Notes: generated by a model not told the origin, from the letters alone. Numbered from the stretch's first letter, positions 53,464-62,416 are shown. The stretch: 64,000 bases of DNA from Levilactobacillus parabrevis ATCC 53295 (GCF_001434055.1 NZ_AZCZ01000002.1:57924-121923), one strand, 5' to 3'. Program-made: numbers and translations.

Positions 53464-54405
53464 TTAATCTTGCGCATCAAAGTAGGTCTCTAGAAACTCC
53501 TCTACGTGAGCTTGATAGCGCGTAGGGTTGATCCAAAAGCTTTCAGCGTGCGAGGCGTTCTTCACGATCCACAACCGCTTGGCCGCATGGGTCGCCGCGT
53601 AATTTTCGTAGGCCATACCAACTGGCACGTAAACGTCTTTTTCGCCGTGGATAAAGAGAATTGGTCGTTTATTTTTCTTGAGCTGTTCGGTTGCCGTCAC
53701 ATCACCCAGATAATAGCCCAGTCGTCGCTTGGAAATGGTGCTGACGAGGGGTTCAATCGGGTATTTCGGTAAATGAAATTGGCGCTTGAGGAGATAGGTC
53801 AGCTCAGCCTCGATACTCGAGTAACCACAGTCGGCGATGATGGCCTTGACCTGTGGTGGCAAGCTTTCACCGGATAACATTTCCATCGTGGCACCACCCA
53901 TGCTAACCCCGAACATTAAAATTTTCACGTCGGCGTTAGACCGGTCGATGACCTGCTGAATCCATTGAAGGTAGTCTAGCCGGTCCAGCCAGCCAAAGCT
54001 GATGTATTTGCCGGCACTCTCGCCGTGACCACGATCGTCGGGCAAGAGGACGTTGAAGCCTAACCGGTGATACATCTGCGCGAAGTTGGCCATGGTTTCG
54101 CCGTTGCCCTTGTAGCCGTGAGAAATGATGACGGTCTTGTTGCTCGGCGTCTCAGCGGGAATATATTCCGCGACCATCCGGTTCTTGGGGTCGTGCTCAT
54201 GAAGGTACCACTTCTCCTTAGAAACGGCTTGATACCAGTCCACGTAGGCGTAATAGGCATCGGCATATTTCTGCTTATCGGCAGAAGTTTCGGGAACGTA
54301 ATTGACCCGCTTAAAAGCGAAGTTAAAGAGCCGTTCGCTGGCAAACAGCGAGGTCGCTGCGATACCAATTAGGGGGAGGGTCCAGGTCAACGTTTTCTTC
54401 TTCAA
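53464..54405 (-). CDS. Alpha/beta hydrolase, membrane-anchored
   Basis: 313 residues. An N-terminal hydrophobic segment (LTWTLPLIGIAATSLFA) suggests a membrane anchor or signal. The hydrolase fold shows HGYKGNGETMAN (oxyanion region, near 93), LLPDDRGHGESAG, the nucleophile elbow FGVSMGGATM (Ser near 170), and the acid and His in FIHGEKDVYVP and KNASHAESFW. Relatives are YqkD-like or BEM46-like esterases of unknown substrate. ATG 54405 at the edge of AT-rich sequence, with AAGGACC upstream. Confidence 0.85.
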   Translation of the reverse strand: MKKKTLTWTLPLIGIAATSLFASERLFNFAFKRVNYVPETSADKQKYADAYYAYVDWYQAVSKEKWYLHEHDPKNRMVAEYIPAETPSNKTVIISHGYKGNGETMANFAQMYHRLGFNVLLPDDRGHGESAGKYISFGWLDRLDYLQWIQQVIDRSNADVKILMFGVSMGGATMEMLSGESLPPQVKAIIADCGYSSIEAELTYLLKRQFHLPKYPIEPLVSTISKRRLGYYLGDVTATEQLKKNKRPILFIHGEKDVYVPVGMAYENYAATHAAKRLWIVKNASHAESFWINPTRYQAHVEEFLETYFDAQD

Positions 54406-54562
54406 TTAATCAGGTCCTTTCGTATTTTGAGGTCGATTGAATCTTGTTTCTTTAACATAACTGTCCCAGTCGCGTTTAAAAGATAATCTACTATAAGAGG
54501 CGATTGGATGTTAACCGTAATGAACTTTGAAAATAATCCCAACAGTTCGCTGTGGTTAAAAA

Positions 54563-54591
54563 CCAGACTAACCGATAAGCGATTAGTCTGG
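54563..54591 (-). terminator. Terminator of the tyrosine phosphatase gene
   Basis: CCAGACTAA (54563-54571) pairs with TTAGTCTGG (54583-54591); on the minus strand T5 follows the stem. Confidence 0.8.
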
Positions 54592-54619
54592 CAGTCATTC
54601 CGTGATTTGTCAATTAATT

Positions 54620-55414
54620 TCAATCCAAGTACAGCCGCTTCAAGTCGGTGATGTCACGACCAGAGAGGCCCAACACATCATGCAAATAGTCCTGGGCACC
54701 ACCGTATTGGGTGTTCACGATCTTAGTGGCGGCCGCAAAGTAATCCGGACTGACCGTGTAGAGGGCACGCATGTTGGTGATAAACGTTTGGCTCAGCCCG
54801 CGTTCCTTGGCCGCCGCGCTTTGCTGGGCAATCTTGGGGGCAATCACATCGTTAGTCATCAGATAATCCTGACGAATCACCTGTGGGTCGACACCTAGGG
54901 CGCTCAACGCAAAGTAGGCGCCCATCCCAGTCCGGTCTTTACCAGCCGTACAGTGGAACAGCACAGCCTTATCCGGTTGGTCGTTTGCCAGTAACGTTTC
55001 AAAGAAGTCGTGATAGGCGACCTGGGCAGAGCGCAGCGTCATCATTTGCCGGTAGACATCCAGCATGTGATTGTGGCCGGATTGGTCATCAGTTGAGAAG
55101 CGTTCTTCCAATTGTTCCTGTGAAGCAGAGGCATCCGTCTCGTCATCGGCAGGGAAGACGGGGAGAAAATGATAGTTCACGCCAGCGGGCACCTTGTCGG
55201 GTGATTGAAGCTGTTCGTCCTTGGAACGAAAGTCCACATCAGCCACGACACCATAATCAGTGAGGTGCTGTTGATCGGCGGGGGTGAGATCAGCCAGGCC
55301 AGCAGTCCGAATCAATTTATGCCATTTGACTGTGTGCCCGTCGATCGTGGGATAACCCCCTAATTCTCTGAAGTTGAGGCCCCCAGTCACGGCGATAATT
55401 CGGTTGTTTGTCAT
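54620..55414 (-). CDS. Tyrosine-protein phosphatase
   Basis: About 264 residues, bacterial tyrosine/lipid phosphatase type (Y_phosphatase3-like). The P-loop is FHCTAGKDRTGMG (Cys near 160, Arg six residues on), with NFRELGGYPTIDG at the N-terminus, typical of the family. ATG 55414 was chosen, with GGGTGG 8 bp upstream; GTG 55426 lies in that site. The closest described relatives include IphP- and MptpB-like enzymes; the substrate is unknown. Confidence 0.88.
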   Translation of the reverse strand: MTNNRIIAVTGGLNFRELGGYPTIDGHTVKWHKLIRTAGLADLTPADQQHLTDYGVVADVDFRSKDEQLQSPDKVPAGVNYHFLPVFPADDETDASASQEQLEERFSTDDQSGHNHMLDVYRQMMTLRSAQVAYHDFFETLLANDQPDKAVLFHCTAGKDRTGMGAYFALSALGVDPQVIRQDYLMTNDVIAPKIAQQSAAAKERGLSQTFITNMRALYTVSPDYFAAATKIVNTQYGGAQDYLHDVLGLSGRDITDLKRLYLD

Positions 55415-55577
55415 TACTATTTCCACCCTTTCCTATCAGTTACTACGCGTTCTATTTTAACGGTTTTTGCAAAAATTACCTAGTAATTGCTTCTGGAGGA
55501 AGCTCTTTTTCGTGAAACGCTGTATACTGGCATAAGGGCAAAGAGAATGAAGAAGGCAAAAAGATAGGGTGATAGTC

Positions 55578-56465
55578 GTGAGTTTGCGTGGGAAATGGTT
55601 ACTCTTCAAGACCCAGCATAGTCAGCTCAAGCAGCAGATGCAGCAAGCATTTTTACAACCCAGTCGGCAGAACCGCGCCGTGGTACCCCAAAAATTTCCA
55701 GAATCCATCGTCACTAAAGAACGCGAAGTCTTTGGCGGTCGGATTCTCACCGCGGGTTCCGGTGCGCCGCTGCCCCAGCACGTGATTTTATTTCACGGCG
55801 GGGCCTACACCATGCAAGGGACGACGGGTCACCGGAAGCTAATGGTGACCATGATTCAGCAAGCCAATCTGCGTGTATCCTATGTTGATTACCCGTTAGT
55901 TCCCGAAGCCACCGTCGATCAAACGGTGACGTTTGCAATGAATGCCTATGAATATTTGCGGGCACAGTACCCAGACGACCAATTCTTCTTAATGGGGGAT
56001 TCCGCTGGTGGTGGCTTGGCGCTGACCGTACTCCAACAATTGCAGGAGCACCAAGAGCCGATGCCAGCTGGGACCGTCCTCGTCTCACCGTGGACCGATC
56101 TCAGTATGATGAATCCCGACCTCAACGTGGCCGCTAAGCACGACCCGTTCCTCACACTGGCGACGCTGAAGAAAATCGGTTTCAAATACGCCGGCAATCA
56201 TCCGGTGACGGACCCCATTGTCAGTCCCATCTATGGTAACTTTGACGACCTGGGACCAGTCATGTTGTACTACGGCACCAATGAATTGTTGCGGGCCGAT
56301 GACCAACGGTTGCTGCAGAAGTTGGAGACCGCCAGTGGCACGCCGTTCACGGCCCACGTGATGAAGTCGATGCTGCATGACTACATTCTGTGGCCGGAAT
56401 TGCCAGAATCAAAAAAGACTTTCAAAGAAATCAAACAGTTTATCTTAACCGGTGAGCTAGAATAG
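55578..56465 (+). CDS. Alpha/beta hydrolase, HSL-type esterase
   Basis: About 295 residues. The oxyanion motif FHGGAYTMQG (near 70) and nucleophile elbow GDSAGGGLAL (Ser near 140) mark the hormone-sensitive-lipase group of carboxylesterases; the acid and His lie near YYGTNELLRADDQ and MLHDYILWP. No signal peptide. GTG 55578 lies 6 bp after AGGGTG; GTG 55569 is within it. Likely hydrolyses short acyl esters. Confidence 0.88.
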   Translation: MSLRGKWLLFKTQHSQLKQQMQQAFLQPSRQNRAVVPQKFPESIVTKEREVFGGRILTAGSGAPLPQHVILFHGGAYTMQGTTGHRKLMVTMIQQANLRVSYVDYPLVPEATVDQTVTFAMNAYEYLRAQYPDDQFFLMGDSAGGGLALTVLQQLQEHQEPMPAGTVLVSPWTDLSMMNPDLNVAAKHDPFLTLATLKKIGFKYAGNHPVTDPIVSPIYGNFDDLGPVMLYYGTNELLRADDQRLLQKLETASGTPFTAHVMKSMLHDYILWPELPESKKTFKEIKQFILTGELE

Positions 56466-56526
56466 CTATCGAGATGGCTCATTTAGTAATTACTGACAAA
56501 AAACAATCAATTTAAAGCTAACCAAA

Positions 56527-56563
56527 AAGAACCGCCTTCCACTTCATCTGGGAGGCGGTTCTT
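56527..56563. terminator. Terminator between esterase and surface-protein gene
   Basis: AAGAACCGCCTTCC pairs with GGGAGGCGGTTCTT (56527-56563) with one mismatch. T5 follows on the minus strand, for the gene at 56577; it may also stop the esterase transcript. Confidence 0.8.
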
Positions 56564-56576
56564 CATATCTAAACTG

Positions 56577-58409
56577 CTATTTAATCACGCGAACTAATTG
56601 CTTGTTCCCTGTGATATAGCCACCGGCAACTTGGTAACGCAACGTGTCATTCTTGTTAAAGTTATTGGCGTTGGCGTAAGTCCAACCGGTCACCTTGAGA
56701 ATCGCGTGAGCGGAGAAGTGCTTGTTCTGCTTCGTCAGGTTAGCTGTACCGTAACGATTCAATGCAGTCTTGGCTTGAACGCGCTTAGGCATGGTTTGTT
56801 TGCCAGACTGAACGAGCGTCTTGTTAGCGGTAATGTAGCGACCGTTGCTCAGGACAAACCGGGTCGTTAAGTTCTGGTTCACGATCTTCTTAACTTTTAG
56901 AACTTGGCCTTGCTTGTAGTGGGCCTTCTTGTGGGTCAAACTCTTCTTGCTGTAGGCGTTAACGCCCTTAGGATTGATGACGGTAATCGTCTTGTGCTTA
57001 GCGGCGTAGTAAACGCGGCTGGTGTACTTGGCGTTGGCCGTGACGTAACCGGTCTTACCGTTGGTCTTGCTGTGGTGATTGACGTCCTTGACTTGGTAAC
57101 GTTTGACGCCGTTCTTAGATTTGGCGTAGCCGGTTACGACAAACATCGGCCGGTTGATCCGCGCTTTCTTAGCGTACCACTGTTTGCGCGCCTTGTTGGT
57201 GAAGGTAGCGTGCTTGTAAAGGCCAATCTTCTTCGTGGCGTAAATGACAGTGCCTTCGGGGGCAATAGTAGCGCCATCACCGCCGCTGATAATAACGGGA
57301 GCGTACGTGTAAGTCACGGATTTGGCAGTACTGCTAAAGGTTCCCGTCTCGTCACCGGTCGTATCGGTCAGACCGTAGCCATTGATGTCGAGGGGCGCGG
57401 TCTTGTAGCTGTCACCGAGCTTACCCGTCAACGTCTTGTCTGGCCTCAGCGTGTTGCCTTGGTCATCGACGTAGTGAACGGTGACGGGCTGGCTGGCGCT
57501 AGGCGTGGGTGTTGGTGTTGGGTCAGGGATAACTGGCTTTTCTTCAAACCAGAAGCTGTAGGCCTGCAGACCATTTAGGAGTAAACCACTCATTTCGTAG
57601 GTGCCGTCTGCTTGTTTGATATAGTAGTCGGACATGGGTTTGCTGAGTAGTGAAACCATTTGACGATAGGAAGCATCTGGGTCGATGGTTGTTAGTTTTT
57701 TATCCGAGTAGTTGCTTAGGACAGTACCACTGATTAAGGCGTTGTAAATTAAATCGCTGAGTATATCATAGTTCTCTTCACTTTTGAACATTGAATCCAT
57801 TTGTGTCAGGAGCCCTGCAGTAGAAGAAACAGCTACCAGCTTCTTTCGAAGTGAATTTTGGTAGTCGGACTGGAGTTGATCGAAGGTGATGATTCCTTCT
57901 TTTTTCTGAGCAACGTGACTAGCAAGCCATACCATTGCATATGAGGATAAGGTTTGCGACTCGATTACCTCTTCTTTTGAGATTCCCGAGGCCTCTCCGT
58001 ATGTTTCATACATATAATCGATATAGGATTTATTTAAGTCGACAGTAATTGAAGCTGCGAGTTGTTGCTGAAGGGATTCTTGTATGCTTGAAGGAATTTC
58101 AGGATTATCAGCCATCAATTTGTTCATGAACTCATCATTATTAATTTCTGCGGCGGTTAGTACAGTAGGAGCGCCTGGATAGGTGTAATATTTCGTATTA
58201 CCATCCCTATCACTAATTAGAGTATATGGCATCCCAATTGAACCAACTTTAATCGTGGTTTCTGCGGCATCGTTAGCCTTAGTCGTGGCTGCTGTCGCAT
58301 TATCTGAAGTTCCGGTGCTATCAGCGTGAACGACGCTGGGACTGATGACTCCCCCAAAGAGAATCAGTGCTAAGCCGGCAATTGTAATTTTTCTAGTCAT
58401 TTTGAACAT
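56577..58409 (-). CDS. Secreted MucBP/DUF5776-type surface protein
   Basis: 610 residues. Signal peptide KITIAGLALILFGGVISPSVVHA (cleavage near 29), a helical domain of unknown type (about 60-285), a Pro/Thr linker, a MucBP unit (VTVHYVDDQGNTLRPDK, near 310) ending in SGGDGATIAPEG, then about 220 very basic residues in repeated units (GLYKHATFTNK; NRYGTANLTKQNKHFSAHAILKV) of the DUF5776/SLAP-like kind, which bind the cell wall non-covalently. No LPXTG motif. The MucBP unit and SGGDGATI join are shared with the LPXTG protein at 18997-21258. Adhesion is likely but inferred. ATG 58409 follows GGGGTGATC. Bases 58410-58765 have no recognised gene. Confidence 0.85.
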   Translation of the reverse strand: MFKMTRKITIAGLALILFGGVISPSVVHADSTGTSDNATAATTKANDAAETTIKVGSIGMPYTLISDRDGNTKYYTYPGAPTVLTAAEINNDEFMNKLMADNPEIPSSIQESLQQQLAASITVDLNKSYIDYMYETYGEASGISKEEVIESQTLSSYAMVWLASHVAQKKEGIITFDQLQSDYQNSLRKKLVAVSSTAGLLTQMDSMFKSEENYDILSDLIYNALISGTVLSNYSDKKLTTIDPDASYRQMVSLLSKPMSDYYIKQADGTYEMSGLLLNGLQAYSFWFEEKPVIPDPTPTPTPSASQPVTVHYVDDQGNTLRPDKTLTGKLGDSYKTAPLDINGYGLTDTTGDETGTFSSTAKSVTYTYAPVIISGGDGATIAPEGTVIYATKKIGLYKHATFTNKARKQWYAKKARINRPMFVVTGYAKSKNGVKRYQVKDVNHHSKTNGKTGYVTANAKYTSRVYYAAKHKTITVINPKGVNAYSKKSLTHKKAHYKQGQVLKVKKIVNQNLTTRFVLSNGRYITANKTLVQSGKQTMPKRVQAKTALNRYGTANLTKQNKHFSAHAILKVTGWTYANANNFNKNDTLRYQVAGGYITGNKQLVRVIK

Positions 58410-58765
58410 TTAGATCACCCCGTATACTTTTTGCTTCCTCATTGGAGAGCAGTATACCATAATTATAGTTGTAATATAAGTGCTAAAGTGGCTTTGTAAT
58501 AGTAATGGAAGCGGATTATTTGAAAATATAATGAGAAGAATAAAAGCTAAAGTGTTAGTTGCACAAAGCAACTAAAAAGTGGTAATCGACTGATTAATAA
58601 GCTGGAAATCGTTCATGCGTTGGTCGTTTTAAAAGAAAATTCATGTCAAAAGCTTGGTATATCAAGTAATTTTGCCACGATTGCTCACACATAGAAATGG
58701 TTTCAGGGGGAAATGGCTTGTATTGCGAGCGAAGATTGGTCAACCTCATTTTTTTCTATTAAAAA

Positions 58766-58793
58766 GAGGTTAGGACGGTAGGGTCTTAACCTC
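58766..58793 (-). terminator. Terminator of YczE/YitT-family gene
   Basis: GAGGTTA (58766-58772) pairs with TAACCTC (58787-58793); on the minus strand a T5 run follows. Confidence 0.75.
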
Positions 58794-58828
58794 AAAATGG
58801 TCTAAAAATTTTTTATTTGTAAAATATG

Positions 58829-59485
58829 CTAAACATCTACGTGGTGTTTCAATCGTGGAAAGACGTGGTAGTCTGACCAGCCCATGACGGCACCTTGCGC
58901 AACCAGTGCCAGCACCGTCCCGAAACCGATAGCGTGCAGTTGGCCCGTAAAGATGTAAGACAGCACGATAATGGTAACCGGTGGGATGTAGCTCGTCCAC
59001 TGGGCAATGACGGCGGAACCCTTTAGGAAACGGAACCGCAGAATGTAAGCCAGGTCATCGTTAGGATGCATGATGATATTGCACCGCTGGTAGATGGACA
59101 CGGCGGCTGCCACCCCGAAGAGGCCAATGATATCGACGATCACGCGGCCAGTCAGATTCAGCGTGTTGACCCCAATCCAGTTCCAGAAGTAGCCAATCCA
59201 TTCGACTAGGTAACTGAAGGGGATGATGTAGAGGATGTTGGAGACGAACCGTTTACGGTCAAAGTGTCCCAGAAACAGTTGATTCATAATGGTGACCACG
59301 ATCCCGTAGCCAAACAGTGTGGTCCCTAGGGGCACGTGAATCCAATTCGCCAGGTTGACGGATGAACCAGTCCAAACGGCACTCCCAAGGTTGGTCGAAA
59401 TGGTTAAGGCGTTAGCGGCGGAGTTTAAAAAGATGGAGAACACCAAAAAACGCATGCGTTGTCCAAAGTCTTGCATTTTCGCCAC
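58829..59485 (-). CDS. YczE/YyaS/YitT-family membrane protein
   Basis: 218 residues with five or six membrane segments. LNSAANALTISTNLGSAVW and PFSYLVEWIGYFWNWIG match the YczE/YyaS/YitT family, of unknown transport or regulatory function. The start is uncertain: GTG 59485 lies 7 bp after AGGGTG, while ATG 59476 follows AAAGTGG. The PuuD-like gene starts upstream on the same strand with 69 bp between. Confidence 0.8.
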   Translation of the reverse strand: MAKMQDFGQRMRFLVFSIFLNSAANALTISTNLGSAVWTGSSVNLANWIHVPLGTTLFGYGIVVTIMNQLFLGHFDRKRFVSNILYIIPFSYLVEWIGYFWNWIGVNTLNLTGRVIVDIIGLFGVAAAVSIYQRCNIIMHPNDDLAYILRFRFLKGSAVIAQWTSYIPPVTIIVLSYIFTGQLHAIGFGTVLALVAQGAVMGWSDYHVFPRLKHHVDV

Positions 59486-59554
59486 TTTCCGTCACCCTGC
59501 TTTCTCTCGTATACCCTTTAGTGTAGTTTACTTTTCCTGTAATGGGAAGTCTTT

Positions 59555-60289
59555 TCACAAAGTCGGTGTGCGCTTAGCTGCCCGTTGGACAAAGTTGGCG
59601 AAGATCTGGCGCGACTCTTCGTGATGCTTATACATGTTCTCCGGGTGCCACTGGACGGCCAGAATTTGGTCGCTGTCTGGTGACTCCAGGGCTTCGACGA
59701 CTTGGTCATCAGCCATTGCGGTCACCTGTAAACTGGGCGCCACGTCCTTAACGGCTTGGTGGTGCCGTGAATTGACGTAGGGCCGGGGACCAACCAACGT
59801 GCTCAACATGCTGTCGGGTGCAACCGTGATGTGGTGACTGGGCTGGTTACCCATGGCCGCCTGACTGTGTTTGATATAGGCGGCCTTGTCCTCGCTGAGA
59901 TCCTGGTACAAGGTGCCACCTAGCCCAACGTTGATCAGCTGTAAGCCACGGCAGATGCCGAGAATCGCCTTGTTGTTGGCAACGGCTTGTTTTAGGAGTT
60001 CAACTTCGAATAGGTCGCGTTTGCGATAGGTCTTACCCAACCGGATGTGGGGTTCTTCATTAAAGAAGGTGGGGTCGACATCGGCACCACCGAGGAAGAG
60101 CACCCCGTCAAAGAGGGGCAGGTACTCGGCAACGTCAGCCGGATCGACGCTCGGTAGAATGATTGGCAGGCCACCGGCTTTGACGATGGCCTCCACTGCG
60201 GGGCGCGGCGCAAAGGCAGCGTTCCGTTCGTTAATGATATTGGTGGCTTCGTCGAGTGTGTCGGCGGGTAAAGCAATGCGTGGGCGCAT
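59555..60289 (-). CDS. Class I glutamine amidotransferase-like hydrolase (PuuD family)
   Basis: About 244 residues, peptidase C26. The nucleophile elbow is ILGICRGLQLINVG (Cys near 115), the oxyanion region VLFLGGADVDPTFFNEEP, and the His/Glu pair AVQWHPENMY near 222. Family members hydrolyse gamma-glutamyl-GABA or similar gamma-glutamyl compounds; the substrate here is unknown. ATG 60289 lies 7 bp after AAAGGAAG; TTG 60307 is in front of that site. Confidence 0.88.
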   Translation of the reverse strand: MRPRIALPADTLDEATNIINERNAAFAPRPAVEAIVKAGGLPIILPSVDPADVAEYLPLFDGVLFLGGADVDPTFFNEEPHIRLGKTYRKRDLFEVELLKQAVANNKAILGICRGLQLINVGLGGTLYQDLSEDKAAYIKHSQAAMGNQPSHHITVAPDSMLSTLVGPRPYVNSRHHQAVKDVAPSLQVTAMADDQVVEALESPDSDQILAVQWHPENMYKHHEESRQIFANFVQRAAKRTPTL

Positions 60290-60348
60290 AGCGTCGCTTC
60301 CTTTCAATTTTCCATTGGGGGTTAAACCGTTCGCCTTACAGCGTCTCC

Positions 60349-60517
60349 GGGTTGGTTAAAATGGACTGGGGCGCTGAGGGCGGACGCCTAAAGCCGAAGA
60401 ACGGTCTTTAGGCTTGGCACTAAGCCACTAGAATCGTGTCTTAGTGCCACCAATTCTCTAAGCGGCGAAGACCGCCACTAAGACAATTCCCACAGCTGAG
60501 CCCATTTTAACCAACCC
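60349..60517 (+). repeat. Structured intergenic element, subfamily A copy 2
   Basis: 169 bp, closed by GGGTTGGTTAAAATGG (60349-60364) with CCATTTTAACCAACCC (60502-60517), a perfect 16-bp stem. Inner stems are GCCTAAAG/CTTTAGGC (60386-60413), GGCACTAAG/CTTAGTGCC and AATTCTCTAAGCGGC against GCCACTAAGACAATT. Compared with copy 1 both sides of each stem have changed together. Bases 60518-60800 contain no gene I can see. Confidence 0.87.
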
Positions 60518-60813
60518 TGCGACTCATACGGCGTTAACCTGCAATGAATCTCTGATAATTGGTCATATCTCATGGAAATCTAATATGATGATACTTGCCC
60601 AGTATACCCGTGGTGCTGAGGCTTTGTCACGCTTATTTGGCGATTTGCGGATTCTGGCTAAGTTGGGGCATAGTTATGTTGAAATTGGTGAGTCAATCGG
60701 GTGTTGACGGTGTCATTTGACGAGTCGTTTGCGGTCGTCGGCTGGGCATTGAAAACCTTAATGTAATTGATTTGGAAACGCTACCCAACCCGTAAAATTT
60801 TTTGACAAAATAA

Positions 60814-60842
60814 TTCACAATTATTTTGAATAACCCTACAAT
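60814..60842 (+). promoter_or_regulatory. Promoter of the 82-residue protein gene
   Basis: -35 TTCACA (60814-60819) and -10 TACAAT (60837-60842) with 17 bp between. A cre-like TTGGAAACGCTACCCA lies upstream at about 60772-60787 with one mismatch from consensus. Confidence 0.6.
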
Positions 60843-60876
60843 AGAATAGTAGACAAAAAAATAAAGCGAGGTAAAC

Positions 60877-61125
60877 ATGATGACAGAACGACAAGTGATT
60901 CAAGAGATTTTGAATTCTGAAGCGGTTCTTTACAGCTTTGAAAACGTCGATGAGGATTCAAAGGAATACACGCTTTTACTGCAACGTCAAGATAAGGATG
61001 TTCGGCCCATCGAGGAGTTAAACGACGAAATCAAGAAGTATTTCGAAAGCGCTAACTTCCAGTACAAAGAAGAATTGAATCCTGAAGGCGAAGGCGATAT
61101 CCGCTTAGTCATCAAACGGGTTTGA
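60877..61125 (+). CDS. Hypothetical small acidic protein
   Basis: 82 residues (81 from the second ATG at 60880), not recognised. The protein is acidic and soluble, with a helix (TERQVIQEILNSEAVLYSF), beta strand-like YTLLLQRQ, a second helix (IEELNDEIKKYFESANF) and a final strand (DIRLVIKRV). The binding site is GCGAGGTAAAC. It has a clear promoter and a terminator at 61184, so it is a monocistronic gene. Confidence 0.75.
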   Translation: MMTERQVIQEILNSEAVLYSFENVDEDSKEYTLLLQRQDKDVRPIEELNDEIKKYFESANFQYKEELNPEGEGDIRLVIKRV

Positions 61126-61183
61126 TCTTTACATATTCGCGGTTATGGTAGTGAATAGGTCGCAACAAATTTTAGACTTACCG

Positions 61184-61213
61184 GAGCTTGGGGGCTGACC
61201 TCAAGCTCTTTTT
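61184..61213 (+). terminator. Terminator after the small protein gene
   Basis: GAGCTTG (61184-61190) pairs with CAAGCTC (61202-61208), with inner GG/CC pairs, followed by T5. Confidence 0.85.
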
Positions 61214-61302
61214 AATGCCATTAAAAGGGTGTTCGCTGGCAGATTGCGGTTGGTTTCGGTAAAATGGATAGGATTGATTTGACAGAATTGGAGGCAGGCA
61301 AC

Positions 61303-61950
61303 GTGACGCTAGAAGAACTGTATCGCACGATGGCGAAGGAGATGGGGCCGCAACCCTGGTTGAAGCCCGGTACGCCGTGGGCCGAGACGCCGGTCGAAAT
61401 CATGCTGGGCGCGATTCTGGTCCAGAACACCAATTGGCGTAACGTGGAGCCGTCACTGATCGCCCTCAAGGCACAGACGGGATTCAATCCAGCCAAATTG
61501 CGGGAATACACGCCGGATACGCTGATTCCCGTGATTCGCAGCAGTGGATTCTACCAACGAAAGAGTGAAGCGATTCTGGCGCTAGCAACTTGGTTGGGCG
61601 AGGCTAACGATGACTTAGCTGCGTTGAAACAGCGCGGTGGGGCCAGTCTCCGCGAAGAGCTGCTCAGTATTACGGGTATCGGCAACGAGACCGCCGATTA
61701 CATCCTGATGTACACGCTGGATCACGGTACCTTCATGGTCGACACCTATGCGCGACGGTTATTCGGTTGGCTGGGTGCAACCATGCCCAAGACGTATCCA
61801 GCATTCCAGAAGAAGGTCCTGGGTCAACTCGACTTCGCCTTGGCCGACTATCAGGAGTTTCATGCTCTGATCGACGAGTTCGGTAAGCAGATCAAAAATG
61901 ATACCGATTTTGCCCAATCGTTTCTGGCAGGGAAACAGCTGACCATTTAG
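61303..61950 (+). CDS. Endonuclease III-like HhH-GPD DNA repair protein
   Basis: About 215 residues, base-excision DNA glycosylase fold. MLGAILVQNTNWRNVEPSL is the N-terminal part, LSITGIGNETADYILMYTL the helix-hairpin-helix, and FMVDTYARRLF carries the catalytic Asp. The C-terminus has no four-Cys iron-sulfur motif, as in MutY/Nth-like short proteins of lactobacilli. I prefer GTG 61303, 8 bp after GGAGG, to ATG 61264, which has no binding site and would put GGAGG inside the gene. Substrate base unknown. Confidence 0.85.
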   Translation: MTLEELYRTMAKEMGPQPWLKPGTPWAETPVEIMLGAILVQNTNWRNVEPSLIALKAQTGFNPAKLREYTPDTLIPVIRSSGFYQRKSEAILALATWLGEANDDLAALKQRGGASLREELLSITGIGNETADYILMYTLDHGTFMVDTYARRLFGWLGATMPKTYPAFQKKVLGQLDFALADYQEFHALIDEFGKQIKNDTDFAQSFLAGKQLTI

Positions 61951-62113
61951 AATTGAAATTTCTGCTTGTGACTACTTAGAATTCTGTCTGCTGTGAGTTA
62001 CGGTCGGCGTCACATCAGAGTTGGTAGGAGAGCCAGCGAGTTGTGTCCGTGTGGAGACCACAGAGCTGAGTAAAATATTTGGACACTTAGTTTTAAATCC
62101 ATGTAAAGCCGTA

Positions 62114-62283
62114 GGGCCGGTGAAAATGGACTCAGCTGTGGGAATTGCCTTAGTGGCGGTCTTGGCCGCTTAGGCAATTGGTGGGTTGAAAATTCGGTTC
62201 TCAGAGGTTTCAACCCAAGCCTAAAGACCGGCCTTTGACTTTAGGCGTCCGCCCTCAGCGTCACGGTTCATTTTCACCGACCC
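62114..62283 (-). repeat. Structured intergenic element, subfamily A copy 3
   Basis: 170 bp in opposite orientation to copy 2. The closing arms are GGGCCGGTGAAAATGGA (from 62114) with TTCATTTTCACCGACCC (to 62283). Inner stems, read on the minus strand, are GCCTAAAG/CTTTAGGC, GGGTTGAA/TTCAACCC and AATTGCCTAAG../..CTAAGGCAATT. It lies between the endonuclease gene and glpK; 61951-62113 shows nothing else. Confidence 0.85.
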
Positions 62284-62400
62284 GAAGGCAAGGCGCAGCG
62301 TACATGGATTTAAAACCTTAAGGAATTACCAAACCAGCGGGCACCCGATACAAAATCTGGTGTTTTCAACCGGGGTCGTGATATGATGAGTGAAGTGAAA

Positions 62401-62416
62401 TTGGAACCGCTTCCGA
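62401..62416 (+). promoter_or_regulatory. cre site upstream of glpK
   Basis: TTGGAACCGCTTCCGA fits the extended cre consensus with one mismatch. It lies 33 bp before the glpK start, downstream of a TATGAT (62382-62387), where CcpA binding would block transcription. Confidence 0.6.

Noticed and set aside
56904..57578. 224-codon plus-strand frame
   Set aside because: Antisense shadow of the Lys-rich DUF5776 repeats of the surface-protein gene.
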